64,000 nucleotides of DNA from Archangium gephyra (GTDB lineage Bacteria; Myxococcota; Myxococcia; Myxococcales; Myxococcaceae), in NCBI RefSeq assembly GCF_001027285.1, contig NZ_CP011509.1, positions 9,262,501 through 9,326,500 on the forward strand, read 5' to 3'. Positions 54,972 through 63,563 of the stretch are shown here, in pieces. The position numbers were made by a program, and so were the translations under genes. Within the stretch, counting starts at the first letter, position 1. Every line of letters starts with the position of its first letter. The notes under the pieces were generated by a model. That model had not been told where the DNA came from. It searched no databases and saw only the letters and a program-made list of their open reading frames with translations.

Positions 54972-57101
54972 CTACCGGATGGAGATGCGCGCCACCGGCT
55001 GGATGTTCAGCTCGGGGGACAGCTCCTGGAAGCTGACGACGGAGAAGGGCGGGTTGAACTCGTACTCGAGCAGCTTGCGGACGTAGCGCCGGATGTCCAT
55101 GGCGGTGAGGATGACGGGGCGCTGCGCGCTGGGCGGCAGGTGGCCGCACTCGGACTTCACGGCCTGGACGATCTCCTGGGCGATGTCCGGCTCGAGGGCC
55201 AGGTGGGTACCGGCGGAGGTGCGCTTGATGGAGCCGCGGATGGCCTCCTCGATCTGCGGATCCAACAGGTAGACCACGAGGGTGCCGGTGCCGCGGGCGA
55301 ACTTGTGGGACACGTAGCGCCGCAGGCTGGAGCGCACATGCTCGGTGAGCATGACGTTGTCGGCCTCGACCTGGCCGTACTCGGCGAGGGACTGGAGGAT
55401 GCCGCGCAGGTCGCGGATGGAGATCTCCTCCTCCACGAGGCGCCCGAGGATGTCCGTGAGCTTGAGCACGGTGACGACCTTGGGGACCACTTCCTTCACG
55501 ATGGCGGGGAAGGCCTTCTCCAGCTGGTCGAGCATCGACTGCGTCTCCTGGACGCCGATGAACTCGCGCGCCTGGCGGCGCAGCACGGCGGCCAGGTGGA
55601 GGATGATGTAGCCGGGCACGTCCCAGGTGGTGAGACCGGCGGCCTCGAGCGTGTCCTTGTGGTGCTCGGGGACCCACGCGGCGGCCTGGCGGGTGGCGGG
55701 GTTGACGGCCTCGAAGCCCTGGATGTTCATCAGCTTCAGGCGCTCCACCGTGTCGTTGACGAGCACGTGGCCCAGGGTGGCCTGGCCCGTCACCACGGGG
55801 ACTTCGTTGATCTGGATCTGGTAGGCGCCGGGAGGCAGGTTCGAGTTGCCGCGGGCGCGTACGCCCGGGAAGCGCACGCCCATCTCCACGAAGAGGCCGT
55901 CGCGCATGAAGGGGATGAGCTCGAAGAGGAATTTGCCGTTGTCCTGGCGCGAGTCCACGTAGGGCACCAGGGCGTCGGAGACCTCCAGGACGATGGGCGT
56001 GACGACGGGGATGAAGAGCTCGGAGTCCGGGTTGATGGCCTCCTTGGGCTGCGGCTCGGTGGCCGCGGGCACCTCGCCCTCGGGGGTCTCGGCGTTGAGG
56101 CCGGCCGCCTCGCCCGCCGCCACCGCGTCCTCCTGCTTCATCATCTTCCAGGCGCCGTAGCCGGCACCGGCGGCCAGCAGGAAGAAGGGAATCTTGGGCA
56201 GACCGGGGATGAGGCCGAGCACCGCGAGCATGCCCGCGGCGATGGCGATGGCCTTCGGGTAGGCGGTCAGCTGCGTGCCCACGTCCTTGCCCAGGTGGTT
56301 GCCCTCCTCGTCGCCGCCCACGCGCGTCACGATGATACCGGCGCAGGTGGAGATGAGGATTGCGGGAATCATTCCGACCAGACCGTCACCGATGGTGAGC
56401 AGCGTGTACTTCTGCGCCGCGGCGCCCACCTCCATGCCCTTCTGCATCACGCCGATGATCAGGCCACCGACGATGTTGATGACGGTGATGATGATGCTGG
56501 CGATGGCGTCGCCCTTCACGAACTTCATGGCGCCGTCCATGGCGCCGAACAGCTGGCTCTCGCGCTCCAGGTCGCGGCGCTTGCGCTTGCCCTCGTCCTG
56601 ATCGATGGAGCCGGCGCGCAGGTCCGCGTCGATGGACATCTGCTTGCCGGGCATGGCGTCCAGGGTGAAGCGCGCGGCCACTTCGGCGACGCGCTCGCTG
56701 CCCTTGGAGATCACGATGAAGTTGACGATGACGAGGATGACGAAGATGACCAGACCGACGACCATGTTGCCGGCCACCACGAAGTGACCGAAGGCCTCGA
56801 CCACCTCGCCCGGGTCACCCGTGAGCAGGATGAGGCGCGTCGTGGAGATGGTGAGCGCCAGCCGGTACATCGTGGTGATGAGCAGCAGGGTCGGGAACAC
56901 CGACAGCCGCAGCGCCTGGGGCACGTACAGGGAGATGAGCAGCAGCACCACCGAGATGCTGATGTTCAGGGTGAGCAGCACGTCCAGCAGCATGGGCGGC
57001 AGCGGGACGATCATCATCCCGATGATGGCCACCACCACGCACGCCAGGACGATGTCTGAGTACTTGGACAGGAAGCTGTTGCTGTTGCTCTGGGCGGACA
57101 T
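54972..57101 (-). CDS. sctV: type III secretion export-gate protein SctV (FlhA family)
   Basis: A protein of 709 residues. The N-terminal ~330 residues hold about eight TM helices with the FHIPEP-type cytoplasmic loop (DAMPGKQMSIDADLRAGSIDQDE), the family's best signature. The C-terminal cytoplasmic domain (about 380-709) shows ARGNSNLPPGAYQIQINEVPV, ILGRLVEEEISIRDLRGILQSLAEY and LARGTGTLVVYLLDP-like sequence. It forms the nonameric export gate that recruits substrates and chaperones. No flagellar genes are nearby. TPR chaperone-like genes and a DUF1521 protein nearby support secretion rather than motility. Confidence 0.93.
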   Translation of the reverse strand: MSAQSNSNSFLSKYSDIVLACVVVAIIGMMIVPLPPMLLDVLLTLNISISVVLLLISLYVPQALRLSVFPTLLLITTMYRLALTISTTRLILLTGDPGEVVEAFGHFVVAGNMVVGLVIFVILVIVNFIVISKGSERVAEVAARFTLDAMPGKQMSIDADLRAGSIDQDEGKRKRRDLERESQLFGAMDGAMKFVKGDAIASIIITVINIVGGLIIGVMQKGMEVGAAAQKYTLLTIGDGLVGMIPAILISTCAGIIVTRVGGDEEGNHLGKDVGTQLTAYPKAIAIAAGMLAVLGLIPGLPKIPFFLLAAGAGYGAWKMMKQEDAVAAGEAAGLNAETPEGEVPAATEPQPKEAINPDSELFIPVVTPIVLEVSDALVPYVDSRQDNGKFLFELIPFMRDGLFVEMGVRFPGVRARGNSNLPPGAYQIQINEVPVVTGQATLGHVLVNDTVERLKLMNIQGFEAVNPATRQAAAWVPEHHKDTLEAAGLTTWDVPGYIILHLAAVLRRQAREFIGVQETQSMLDQLEKAFPAIVKEVVPKVVTVLKLTDILGRLVEEEISIRDLRGILQSLAEYGQVEADNVMLTEHVRSSLRRYVSHKFARGTGTLVVYLLDPQIEEAIRGSIKRTSAGTHLALEPDIAQEIVQAVKSECGHLPPSAQRPVILTAMDIRRYVRKLLEYEFNPPFSVVSFQELSPELNIQPVARISIR

Positions 57102-57189
57102 TCAGTCCGCAATCCTAGCGAGACCCGGTTACTTTCCCAAGCCTCCACCCCACGCCATCCGCCGCGAGCATGCGGCCAGGCGAGCCGGG

Positions 57190-57648
57190 CTACTCCCCGG
57201 CCGGGTCCTTCGACTCGCCCCCGGCCTCATGCTGGGCCTCTTCGGCGCTCTGGCGGGCCGCCGCGGCCAGGACACGCGCACGCTCGGTCAGGGGATCCTT
57301 GTTCTCCGGGTCCAGGTCCACCACGCGGGTGAAGTCATGGACGGCTTCCAGGATGTTGCCCAGGCGCAGGTGGACCTCGCCGCGGTTGATCAGCGCCGCG
57401 GTGTCCGAGTCATTGAGGCGGATGGCCTCGTTGAAGTGCACCAGCGACTCGTCGAGCTCGTCCACCGCCAGGCAGGTGGCGCCCAGGGCCGTGCGGTAGT
57501 AGCCCTCCGTGGGATCCAACTCCAGGAGCTCCTGGAAGATGACACGAGCCTCGTCGTAGCGCCCCTGCTCGTACATCTGGAAGCCCTGCATCGCGTGCTG
57601 GAGCAGGTCGGGCGTGGAGACATCAGGGTCGGAGTTCGCCATGGTCAT
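57190..57648 (-). CDS. SycD-like TPR protein, probable type III chaperone
   Basis: A protein of 152 residues. It has three TPR units (LLQHAMQGFQMYEQGRYDEARVIFQELLELDP, TALGATCLAVDELDESLVHFNEAIRLN, LINRGEVHLRLGNILEAVHDFTRVVDLDP). Size and placement of the repeats fit class II type III chaperones (SycD/LcrH). The tail is acidic. ATG at 57648 or 57642 could be used. It lies 88 bases upstream of sctV on the same strand. Confidence 0.72.
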   Translation of the reverse strand: MTMANSDPDVSTPDLLQHAMQGFQMYEQGRYDEARVIFQELLELDPTEGYYRTALGATCLAVDELDESLVHFNEAIRLNDSDTAALINRGEVHLRLGNILEAVHDFTRVVDLDPENKDPLTERARVLAAAARQSAEEAQHEAGGESKDPAGE

Positions 57649-57781
57649 GGAGACGGGACGGAAGAAGTCAACCTCGATGGTACTACGAGCCTCCGAACCG
57701 ACGGAAGCTCCCTACCGGAAATACGGGACAGGCCCCACAGGAACGTCCTCCCCGGGACGCACCTTCCGTAAGATGGGGCGC

Positions 57782-58393
57782 ATGGAACTCGCGCGCGCGC
57801 AGGAACTCTTCGAGCAGCTCTACTCGGGCTTCTCCGGCTACGACATCGCCCGGCAGGAGAAGGAACGGCTGGGAAAGCAGGAGGCGGCCACCACCTACGG
57901 GGAGGTGATTCCTCCGGCCTTCCATGACGTGATGCTCGCGGCCGCGCCGCAGGCGGGCGAGGTGTTCTTCGACCTGGGCTCCGGCACGGGCAAGGCGACC
58001 ATGCTGGCGGCCCTCGCCTTCCCGTTCCGCCGGGTGGTGGGCATCGAGCTGCTCCCCGGTCTGGGGGACGCGGCCCGCAAGGTGCTGAGCCACTACGACG
58101 CGCAAATCCGTCCCCACCTGGGCCCGGAGCACCAGGAGCAGCGCATCGACTTCATCGACGGAGACTTCCTGGTGGAGGACCTGTCCGAGGCCGACGTGCT
58201 GTTCGCGCATGGCACCTGCTACGGGCCCGAGCTGATGGGCAAGCTCACCCACAAGCTGGAGGAGCTCAAGCCGGGGGCGAGGGTCATCATGGCCGGACAG
58301 ACACTGGCCTCCCCCGAGCTCGTCTTCCAGAAGATGAAGGTGATGAAGACGGACTGGGGCTCGGCGCTCGCGGCGGTGTACAAGCGCCGGTAG
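57782..58393 (+). CDS. DOT1-like SAM-dependent methyltransferase
   Basis: A protein of 203 residues starting at 57782; an in-frame extension upstream is rejected because it reads back over the TPR gene promoter. The pattern YGEVIPPAFHDVM followed by FFDLGSGTGKATMLAALAFPFRRVVGIELLP is that of DOT1-type methyltransferases (SAM site DLGSGTGK, acidic E at the end of strand 2). DFIDGDFLVEDLSEADVLFAHGTCYGPEL follows. The substrate in bacteria is unknown; host-directed or translation-factor methylation are both open. Confidence 0.75.
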   Translation: MELARAQELFEQLYSGFSGYDIARQEKERLGKQEAATTYGEVIPPAFHDVMLAAAPQAGEVFFDLGSGTGKATMLAALAFPFRRVVGIELLPGLGDAARKVLSHYDAQIRPHLGPEHQEQRIDFIDGDFLVEDLSEADVLFAHGTCYGPELMGKLTHKLEELKPGARVIMAGQTLASPELVFQKMKVMKTDWGSALAAVYKRR

Positions 58394-58414
58394 GCCCCTG
58401 CCCCGAGGCGGTGG

Positions 58415-58909
58415 TTACTTCGCCTTCCCCGCCTTCTGCAGCATGGTCAGGGTGGCGCGGGCGCGCTTGGTGTTCTCGCGCTTGGCCTCGGGATCCAGCT
58501 TCAGGGCGGTGTGGATGTCCTGGACGGCGGCGGTCACATTGCCCTCGCGCAGGAGCAGCTCGCTGCGGCCCACCAGGGCATCCACGTTGCCGATGTTGAG
58601 CTCGAGCGCCCGGGAGTACTCCGCCTTGGCCTCGGCGTACTTCTCCAGGTGGGCGTAGGTCGACGCCAGGTTGCAGTGGAAGACGCTGTCGTAGGGGGAA
58701 GCGGCCACCAGCCCCTTGAAGATCTCCAGGGCGTCCTGGAACTTGCCGGTCTTCAGCATGTCGTGACCGCGCGTGGCGATCTCGTAGAGCATCTCCTGGG
58801 ACAGGCCGAGGAACTCCGCCGGAGTGATCTCTCCGACGACGAGCTTTTCACCGAGCTCTTCCGAGATGACGCGCGTGGTACCGGCGGGCTTCTGCGGGGT
58901 ATTGCTCAC
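58415..58909 (-). CDS. SycD-like TPR protein, probable type III chaperone
   Basis: A protein of 164 residues. An N-terminal helical extension (VVGEITPAEFLGLSQEMLYEIATRG) leads into three TPR units (GKFQDALEIFKGLVAASPYDSVFHCNLASTYAHLEKYAEAKAEYSRALEL). The extension before the first TPR is typical of SycD/LcrH chaperones. It lies directly downstream of the DUF1521 gene but after a strong terminator, so it should have its own promoter. Confidence 0.75.
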   Translation of the reverse strand: MSNTPQKPAGTTRVISEELGEKLVVGEITPAEFLGLSQEMLYEIATRGHDMLKTGKFQDALEIFKGLVAASPYDSVFHCNLASTYAHLEKYAEAKAEYSRALELNIGNVDALVGRSELLLREGNVTAAVQDIHTALKLDPEAKRENTKRARATLTMLQKAGKAK

Positions 58910-58925
58910 GGGAGCACCTGTGGGG

Positions 58926-58962
58926 AAAAAAAAAGACGGGAGGGCCGCGCACGACCCTCCCG
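58926..58962 (-). terminator. Rho-independent terminator after the DUF1521 gene
   Basis: On the minus strand a perfect 8-bp stem CGGGAGGG/CCCTCCCG (58937-58944 with 58955-58962) is followed by nine U. It ends the DUF1521 transcript 23 bases past its stop. Confidence 0.85.
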
Positions 58963-58984
58963 CCCGATGAGTCTAGACCAGAGC

Positions 58985-60046
58985 TCAGAACGTCCGGAAG
59001 CGGTTCTGGGTGATGCTCCGGGTCAGGTCACGCAGGGACGCGTGCTTGTCGAGCATGCGGCCGATGTCCTCGAAGCTGGTCTTCAGGCTGTCCTGGCGGC
59101 GGTCCACCCAGCAGCCACCGCGGGGGCCGGTGGTGGTGGGGCGCTCGAAGGGGTTGTGCTTCTCGAGCTTCTCGGTGAGCTTGCGCAGGGTGTCGAACAG
59201 CTTGGACATCTGCTTGAAGAGGTCGCCGAGCTTGCCGAGGAAGTCACCCGGCTTGGTGGTGGTGCCCGTGGGGTTGGTGCCAGGGGCCGGGGCGCCCGCG
59301 GCCAGGTTGTTGCCGAGCTTGAAAGACTCGCCGCCGTTGTTGCTGCCGATGACCTCCTTGCCGGTGAAGGACCAGTCGTCGGTCTCCTTGCCCATGACGA
59401 AGACGTCCTTGCCGCCGAAGCTGTTGACGTTGGCGTAGCCGTCCTTGGTGACGGGGCCGGTCTTGCCCTTGCCCTTGTCGATGTCCGTGACCTGCACGCG
59501 GTCGTTACCGGAGATGATCTCCAGCTTGGCGGAGACCGTCATGCCGTTGCCGTAGGGGGCGGTGGTGCAGTTGATGCGGGTGCCGTCGCCGAGCACGAAG
59601 GTGCTGTCGCGCTTGAAGTCCCACTTGCCACCGTCGCCCTCGTCCACGTGCGGATCGCCCCAGACGCGGGTGTTCTTGCCGTCCGGACCGGTGATCTTCC
59701 ACTCGAACTGGCTGGTGGCCTCGATCTTGTAGCCGCCCGGGGTGGTGATGACGCCGTTGGGGTCCGTCTTCAGACTGCCGGACGGGTGGGAGGAGTCCGA
59801 GGGAGCCGGCGGGGTGGGCGTGGCGGGACCGCCGTTGCCGACGACCGAGTAGAAGATGTCCATGATGGACCGGTCGGTCCGGAAGACATCGTTCTCCACC
59901 GTGTTGTTGGCGGCGTTGGCCTGCGTGGTGGCGGCGGTGGTCTGGACCTGCCCGGCGTCCTTGGTGGCGCCCAGGGTCTGCAGCTCAGCCGTCGTGGTCC
60001 GGGCCGTGGTCGCGGTGCTCGGAGAACCACCGATCTTGGTCGACAT
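58985..60046 (-). CDS. DUF1521-domain self-cleaving candidate type III effector
   Basis: A protein of 353 residues. The N-terminal ~95 residues are Thr/Ala/Asn-rich and unstructured, like type III secretion signals. Residues about 100-235 form the DUF1521 (metal-ion-induced autocleavage) domain, with GGYKIEATSQFEW, the cleavage motif GDPHVD at 130-135, GGKWDFKRDSTFVLGDGT and GKDVFVMGKETDDWSF. In Bradyrhizobium NopE1 this domain cuts itself between D and P on calcium binding. A Pro/Gly linker and helical C-terminal domain follow (LGKLGDLFKQMSKLFDTLRKL). It is read from a promoter shared with the 72-residue protein genes. Confidence 0.85.
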   Translation of the reverse strand: MSTKIGGSPSTATTARTTTAELQTLGATKDAGQVQTTAATTQANAANNTVENDVFRTDRSIMDIFYSVVGNGGPATPTPPAPSDSSHPSGSLKTDPNGVITTPGGYKIEATSQFEWKITGPDGKNTRVWGDPHVDEGDGGKWDFKRDSTFVLGDGTRINCTTAPYGNGMTVSAKLEIISGNDRVQVTDIDKGKGKTGPVTKDGYANVNSFGGKDVFVMGKETDDWSFTGKEVIGSNNGGESFKLGNNLAAGAPAPGTNPTGTTTKPGDFLGKLGDLFKQMSKLFDTLRKLTEKLEKHNPFERPTTTGPRGGCWVDRRQDSLKTSFEDIGRMLDKHASLRDLTRSITQNRFRTF

Positions 60047-60153
60047 GATGTTTCGTCCTTTCTTGCTCAGGCGCGCAGAGGCTTCGCACCAGGTAAGGGA
60101 TTCGGGTTGTGGGGTGGCGCCGAAGCGCCGCCCGCTGTGCTTCAGTTATTTCC

Positions 60154-60182
60154 ATTATCGGCCCACCCCTCCGAAGGTTTCC
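60154..60182 (-). promoter_or_regulatory. GGAAAC-N16-CGATAAT promoter of the DUF1521 gene
   Basis: On the minus strand GGAAAC (preceded by CA) and CGATAAT are separated by exactly 16 bases, about 108 bases upstream of the start. The same element at the same spacing precedes each of the three 72-residue protein genes. It resembles ECF/HrpL-type promoters (GGAAC -35). The region 60183-60306 otherwise contains no gene that I can support. Confidence 0.75.
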
Positions 60183-60306
60183 TGTGGACTCGCGGAAGTG
60201 CTTTTTCCGCCCGGAAATCCCTTGCCGACCCCCAAGGTCGGGAGTGGAAACCACGTGTCGGGAGTCCGTCAAGCCCGCCACCCTGGAAAAAAGGGGCTCC
60301 AAGTGA

Positions 60307-60354
60307 AACCGGCCCCGCGGGGTCCTCTCTGGAGAGGGCCCTGCGAGACCGGTT
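60307..60354 (-). terminator. divergent copy of the array hairpin, possible scar of a lost unit
   Basis: Same outer stem as the other array hairpins (AACCGG with CCGGTT), but a different inner part. A U6 tract follows at 60288-60293. No gene lies immediately upstream on this strand, only about 70 bases resembling the region before the array genes (TTTTCCGG twice). I read it as the end of a fourth, deleted unit. Confidence 0.5.
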
Positions 60355-60425
60355 CGGGACTGCCATTTCCCACGGATTTTCCGGAGCATTTTCCGGGGCC
60401 GATCGCCCGTGGGCCCCAAAAGCGA

Positions 60426-60468
60426 AACCGGCCCCGCGAAGCCTCTTATCGAGGACGCGAGACCGGTT
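60426..60468 (-). terminator. array hairpin terminator, unit A
   Basis: In the minus-strand RNA a 13-bp stem with two G-U pairs, an inner 4-bp stem and a 5-base loop is followed by CGCUUUU. As DNA read from the other strand the same two positions would be A-C mismatches, so the structure is built for minus-strand transcripts. Confidence 0.75.
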
Positions 60469-60495
60469 CGGACTACCTGAGCGCCAGGGGCTCTA

Positions 60496-60714
60496 TCAGC
60501 CGCCGATGTTGCGGATGACGGACATCGCCATCTCGTGCATCTGCTTCATCATCTGCGTGATGAGCTGGGTCAGCTCCTGCTCCTTCTGCATCTTCATCTG
60601 CGCCTCGAGGAACGGCTTCATCTCGGCGGGCGCCTTGTCCAGCATGTCCTGCTGCGCGCCAGACAGCTTGCCCATGGCGCCCATTCCGGCATTCGCGATC
60701 GAAGAGAGGCTCAT
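60496..60714 (-). CDS. 72-residue Met-rich helical protein, copy A
   Basis: Of 72 residues, 12 are Met. Two amphipathic helices (GKLSGAQQDMLDKA and EMKPFLEAQMKMQKEQELTQ) meet at an APAEMKP turn. The tail is MAMSVIRNIGG. No signal peptide. The size, two-helix hairpin and hydrophobic C-terminus recall type III needle or inner-rod proteins, and the gene is promoter-linked to the DUF1521 effector. I do not recognise a family, so this is inference. Exactly the same protein is encoded at 63152 and 63634. Confidence 0.65.
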   Translation of the reverse strand: MSLSSIANAGMGAMGKLSGAQQDMLDKAPAEMKPFLEAQMKMQKEQELTQLITQMMKQMHEMAMSVIRNIGG

Positions 60715-60779
60715 TGTGTTCTCCAGTAATTTCGAAGGGTTGGTACCCGGCAGCTGCGCAGCAGCGGCCTGACAAACTG

Positions 60780-60808
60780 ATTATCGGTACGGCCCGCGCG
60801 GAGTTTCC
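60780..60808 (-). promoter_or_regulatory. GGAAAC-N16-CGATAAT promoter, unit A
   Basis: Minus-strand CAGGAAAC and CGATAAT with a 16-base spacer, 66 bases upstream of the ATG. Identical motif and spacing to units B and C and to the DUF1521 promoter. A T-rich stretch (A-rich on this strand) lies just upstream. Confidence 0.75.
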
Positions 60809-60841
60809 TGCTTCTTTTCCGGATCATTTTTTTCCGGCGCC

Positions 60842-62139
60842 CTACCCCGCTCTGAGGGACGGGCCGTGCACCTCCATCGGCCAGGCCCACGGGACGAGCA
60901 CCAGGAACACGACGAGCATCAGCACGGTGAGGGGGCCTCCGAGCCGCAAGAAGTCGCTGAACCGGTAGCGCCCGGGGCCGTACACCAACAGGCAGCTCGG
61001 CTCGAGCGGTGTGATGAACGAGCAAGAGGCGGCGAGCGCGATCCCCATGGCGAACGTGCGGGGATTCACGCCCAGGCTCGCCGCGGCGCTCAGCCCGACA
61101 GGGAGCATCACGAGCGCGGCGGCCTGGTTGCTCATCGGGACGGAGAGGACCACGGTCAACAGCATGAGGCAGAGCAGCACCAGGCGCGGGCCCCCCACGG
61201 CCGCGACCTCCGCCGCGAGGCCCCGAGCAGGAGCCCCGCCCCGCTCTTCTCCATGGCGACGCCGAGCGCCATCATCGAGCCGATCAGCAACACCACCCGC
61301 CAGTCGATCCGGAAGACGAGCTTCGGGTCCAGGCAGCCGGTGAGGACCATGAGGAGGACGCCCGTCACGCCCGCGACGGACAGCGGCACCCGTCCTGTCG
61401 AGCCGAGGACGAGCACGGTGCTGAAGATGGAGAGGGCGAGGAACGCCTTGGAGTGACGCGGAGCCGCGAGCCCCTCGGCGTGGGCGGAAGGAACGAGGGT
61501 CCCCGGGACTTCCGGCGCGTTGGTACTCGTCCGGGTGGGCAGGACCACCGGCGCCAGCAGGAGGACGAGAGCCACCCCGAGGAACGCCGCGGGCAGCCCG
61601 GCCGGAGTGAGCTCGACGAGGCCGATGGAGCCCAGCCCGAGGTCATCGAGGCGCGCGGAGACCACCAGGTTCGTCGAGGTCCCATACAAGAATCCCATGC
61701 CACCCAGCATGGAGGCGAAGGCCAGTGGCATGAGCACCCGGCTCCTGCGCAGGCCGGCGGCCTTCGCGCCCCGGAGCGCCGCCGGGAGGAAGGCCGCCGT
61801 GGTGACGGTGTTGGGAACGAAGGCCGAGAACACCGCCACGAGCACCATCAGCCCCAGGAGGAATCCCCGAGGGCCGAGCCGGCCAAAGTGGGCCAGCCAG
61901 TTGCCGGCCCTGTGCATCACCCCGGTCGCCGAGAGCCCCTCCGTCATCGCCAGGAGCGCGAAGATGAAGATGACCATCTCGTTGGAGAACCCGGCGAAGG
62001 CCTCCGCGGGCGTCAGGACCCCCGACAGCGCGAGCAGACAGACGATGGAGAGCGCCGTCACCTCGAGGGGGATCGTCTCGATGGAGAAGAGGACGATGCC
62101 GATGAACACGATGGCCAGCACGAGTGCGATCCCGGTCAT
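60842..62139 (-). pseudogene. SLC13-type anion permease, frameshifted
   Basis: Two overlapping frames encode one DASS/SLC13-family transporter of about 430 residues. The N-terminal frame starts at 62139 and has the conserved FLYGTSTNLVVSA. It runs out of homology after KSGAGLLLG near 61225. The second frame continues LAAEVAAVGGPRLVLLC and holds the second signature VPMSNQAAALVML, ending at 60842. One extra G in the run complementary to 61221-61224 would join them. Such permeases move sulfate or dicarboxylates with sodium. It may be a true pseudogene or a sequencing error. Confidence 0.75.
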
Positions 62140-62177
62140 GACGAAACGCTCCTGGAGGACGTGCGCCCCCCTCCACT

Positions 62178-62523
62178 TCAGGCCGGGAGCGCGTACCGAT
62201 GGGTGATGGCGCCGAGGACCTGCCGGCGGCTGTCCGCGGCGGGAAGCTCATAGCGGTGCTCGATGGCGGAGACCTCCCGGGCGAGCTCGTCGTCACGAAG
62301 GACCTGCCGTATCCAGCGCGAGAAGTCCCCATCCGCCTCGCAGCGCAGAGGGACCCCCCACGGCGCGGTGTGCCCTCCCGCGGGCCACACGTGCTCGGCG
62401 CCGTTGACGACACTCCAGGAGGGTGCGCCGGCCCGAGCGCCGCAGTTGCTCGAGCGCCGTGTCGAGACGGCCGGCGGTTGCCAGGGTTCCATCCAGGCTC
62501 AGGGCGAGGGCCAGGTAGCGCAT
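62178..62523 (-). pseudogene. remnant of a HAD-superfamily hydrolase gene
   Basis: At 62523 a frame starts MRYLALALSLDGTLATAGRLD, matching the N-terminal motif I of a HAD family in which the motif normally reads DYDGTLA. It degenerates after about 35 residues. In the adjacent frame to 62178 a C-terminal-like piece remains (GDFSRWIRQVLRDDELAREVSAIEHRY to ITHRYALPA), similar to the tail of the same long hydrolases as I recall them. Several hundred middle residues are missing and the first Asp of the motif is lost, so this is a decayed deletion remnant. Confidence 0.5.
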
Positions 62524-62535
62524 GGAGACCTCCAT

Positions 62536-63079
62536 TTTCGGAGAGGGGGCGTGGGGAGGCGGCCACCACGGGCAGGCCCGGACCAGACGAATGCGCGGAC
62601 GCCGGCATCACGCCGTGCGCACGCACCACTCCGGCCCGATCCGCTCGAGGGCGCACCAGACGAGGGCTCTACTTCGCTCAACGGCCGCAGCGCCTCCAAG
62701 CCAGAAGGGGCAGGTCCTGTCAGGGGGGGAGGCTCCGGCCGCGATGTGGAGCAACTGGTCCGATTGTCGGACCAGTCGGCACGCCGCGCGGCCGGAAGGT
62801 GCTCCGTGCTTTCATGCAAGAGCACCCCTGAAGGAACTTGCTTCCGCTGGCTTAGACGAGAGGAGCCGCGGCGCGAGCGAGGAGCCAGGCCGCGGCCCTG
62901 TGGAGCACGCACGAGCGCCGGCACAGCCCAGCCCAGGACGTCTCTCTCTTGGAGTGGGCGGGTGGCTGCGGCATGTGCATCTCGGCGCTCCGGGGTCCAC
63001 GACGAGGCTCGGGCCCCATCGTCTTCTGGCCAACCCCTCTGACGCCCGGTTTCTTCCTGACGCGGGCGGCCCCAAAAGC
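62536..63079. other. no supported gene
   Basis: About 540 bases with open frames only of low-complexity Arg/Pro/Ser-rich translation on both strands and no recognisable motif, ribosome site or repeat. Probably decayed sequence between the HAD remnant and array unit B. Confidence 0.5.
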
Positions 63080-63122
63080 GAAACCGGCCCCGCGAAGCCT
63101 CTTATCGAGGACGCGAGACCGG
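63080..63122 (-). terminator. array hairpin terminator, unit B
   Basis: Identical in sequence to the unit A hairpin (13-bp outer stem with two G-U pairs, 4-bp inner stem), followed on the minus strand by CGCUUUUGGGG. It ends unit B transcripts about 30 bases past the stop. Confidence 0.75.
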
Positions 63123-63151
63123 TTCGGACTACCCGACTGCCAGAGGCTCTA

Positions 63152-63370
63152 TCAGCCGCCGATGTTGCGGATGACGGACATCGCCATCTCGTGCATCTGC
63201 TTCATCATCTGCGTGATGAGCTGGGTCAGCTCCTGCTCCTTCTGCATCTTCATCTGCGCCTCGAGGAACGGCTTCATCTCGGCGGGCGCCTTGTCCAGCA
63301 TGTCCTGCTGCGCGCCCGACAGCTTGCCCATGGCGCCCATTCCAGCGTTCGCGATCGAAGAGAGGCTCAT
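63152..63370 (-). CDS. 72-residue Met-rich helical protein, copy B
   Basis: The encoded protein is residue-for-residue the same as copy A; the DNA differs at only a few silent positions. Promoter and terminator are also copied. It is separated from copy C by about 260 bases of flanking repeat sequence. Confidence 0.65.
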   Translation of the reverse strand: MSLSSIANAGMGAMGKLSGAQQDMLDKAPAEMKPFLEAQMKMQKEQELTQLITQMMKQMHEMAMSVIRNIGG

Positions 63371-63435
63371 TGTGTTCTCCAGAATTTTCGAAGGGTTGGT
63401 ACCCGGCAGCTGCGCAGCAGCGGCCTGACAAATTG

Positions 63436-63464
63436 ATTATCGGTGCGGCCCGCGCGGAGTTTCC
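63436..63464 (-). promoter_or_regulatory. GGAAAC-N16-CGATAAT promoter, unit B
   Basis: Same two boxes and 16-base spacer as unit A, 66 bases before the ATG; one spacer base differs (GTGC for GTAC on the plus strand). Confidence 0.75.
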
Positions 63465-63563
63465 TGCTTCTTTTCCGGGGCATTTTTTTCCCCGAGCCAC
63501 GCCGCTGCCCCGCTCCACGCACCACCCCCGAAGCGGTCAGGAACCGAGTAGCCCCAAAAGCGA

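Noticed and set aside
54972..57101. Flagellar FlhA
   Set aside because: The family is shared, but there are no flagellar genes around it and the neighbours are type III chaperone-like and effector-like genes.
62499..62924. Minus-strand frame of about 140 codons
   Set aside because: Low-complexity Arg/Pro/Ser translation, no ribosome site, no motif, overlaps the better-supported HAD remnant.
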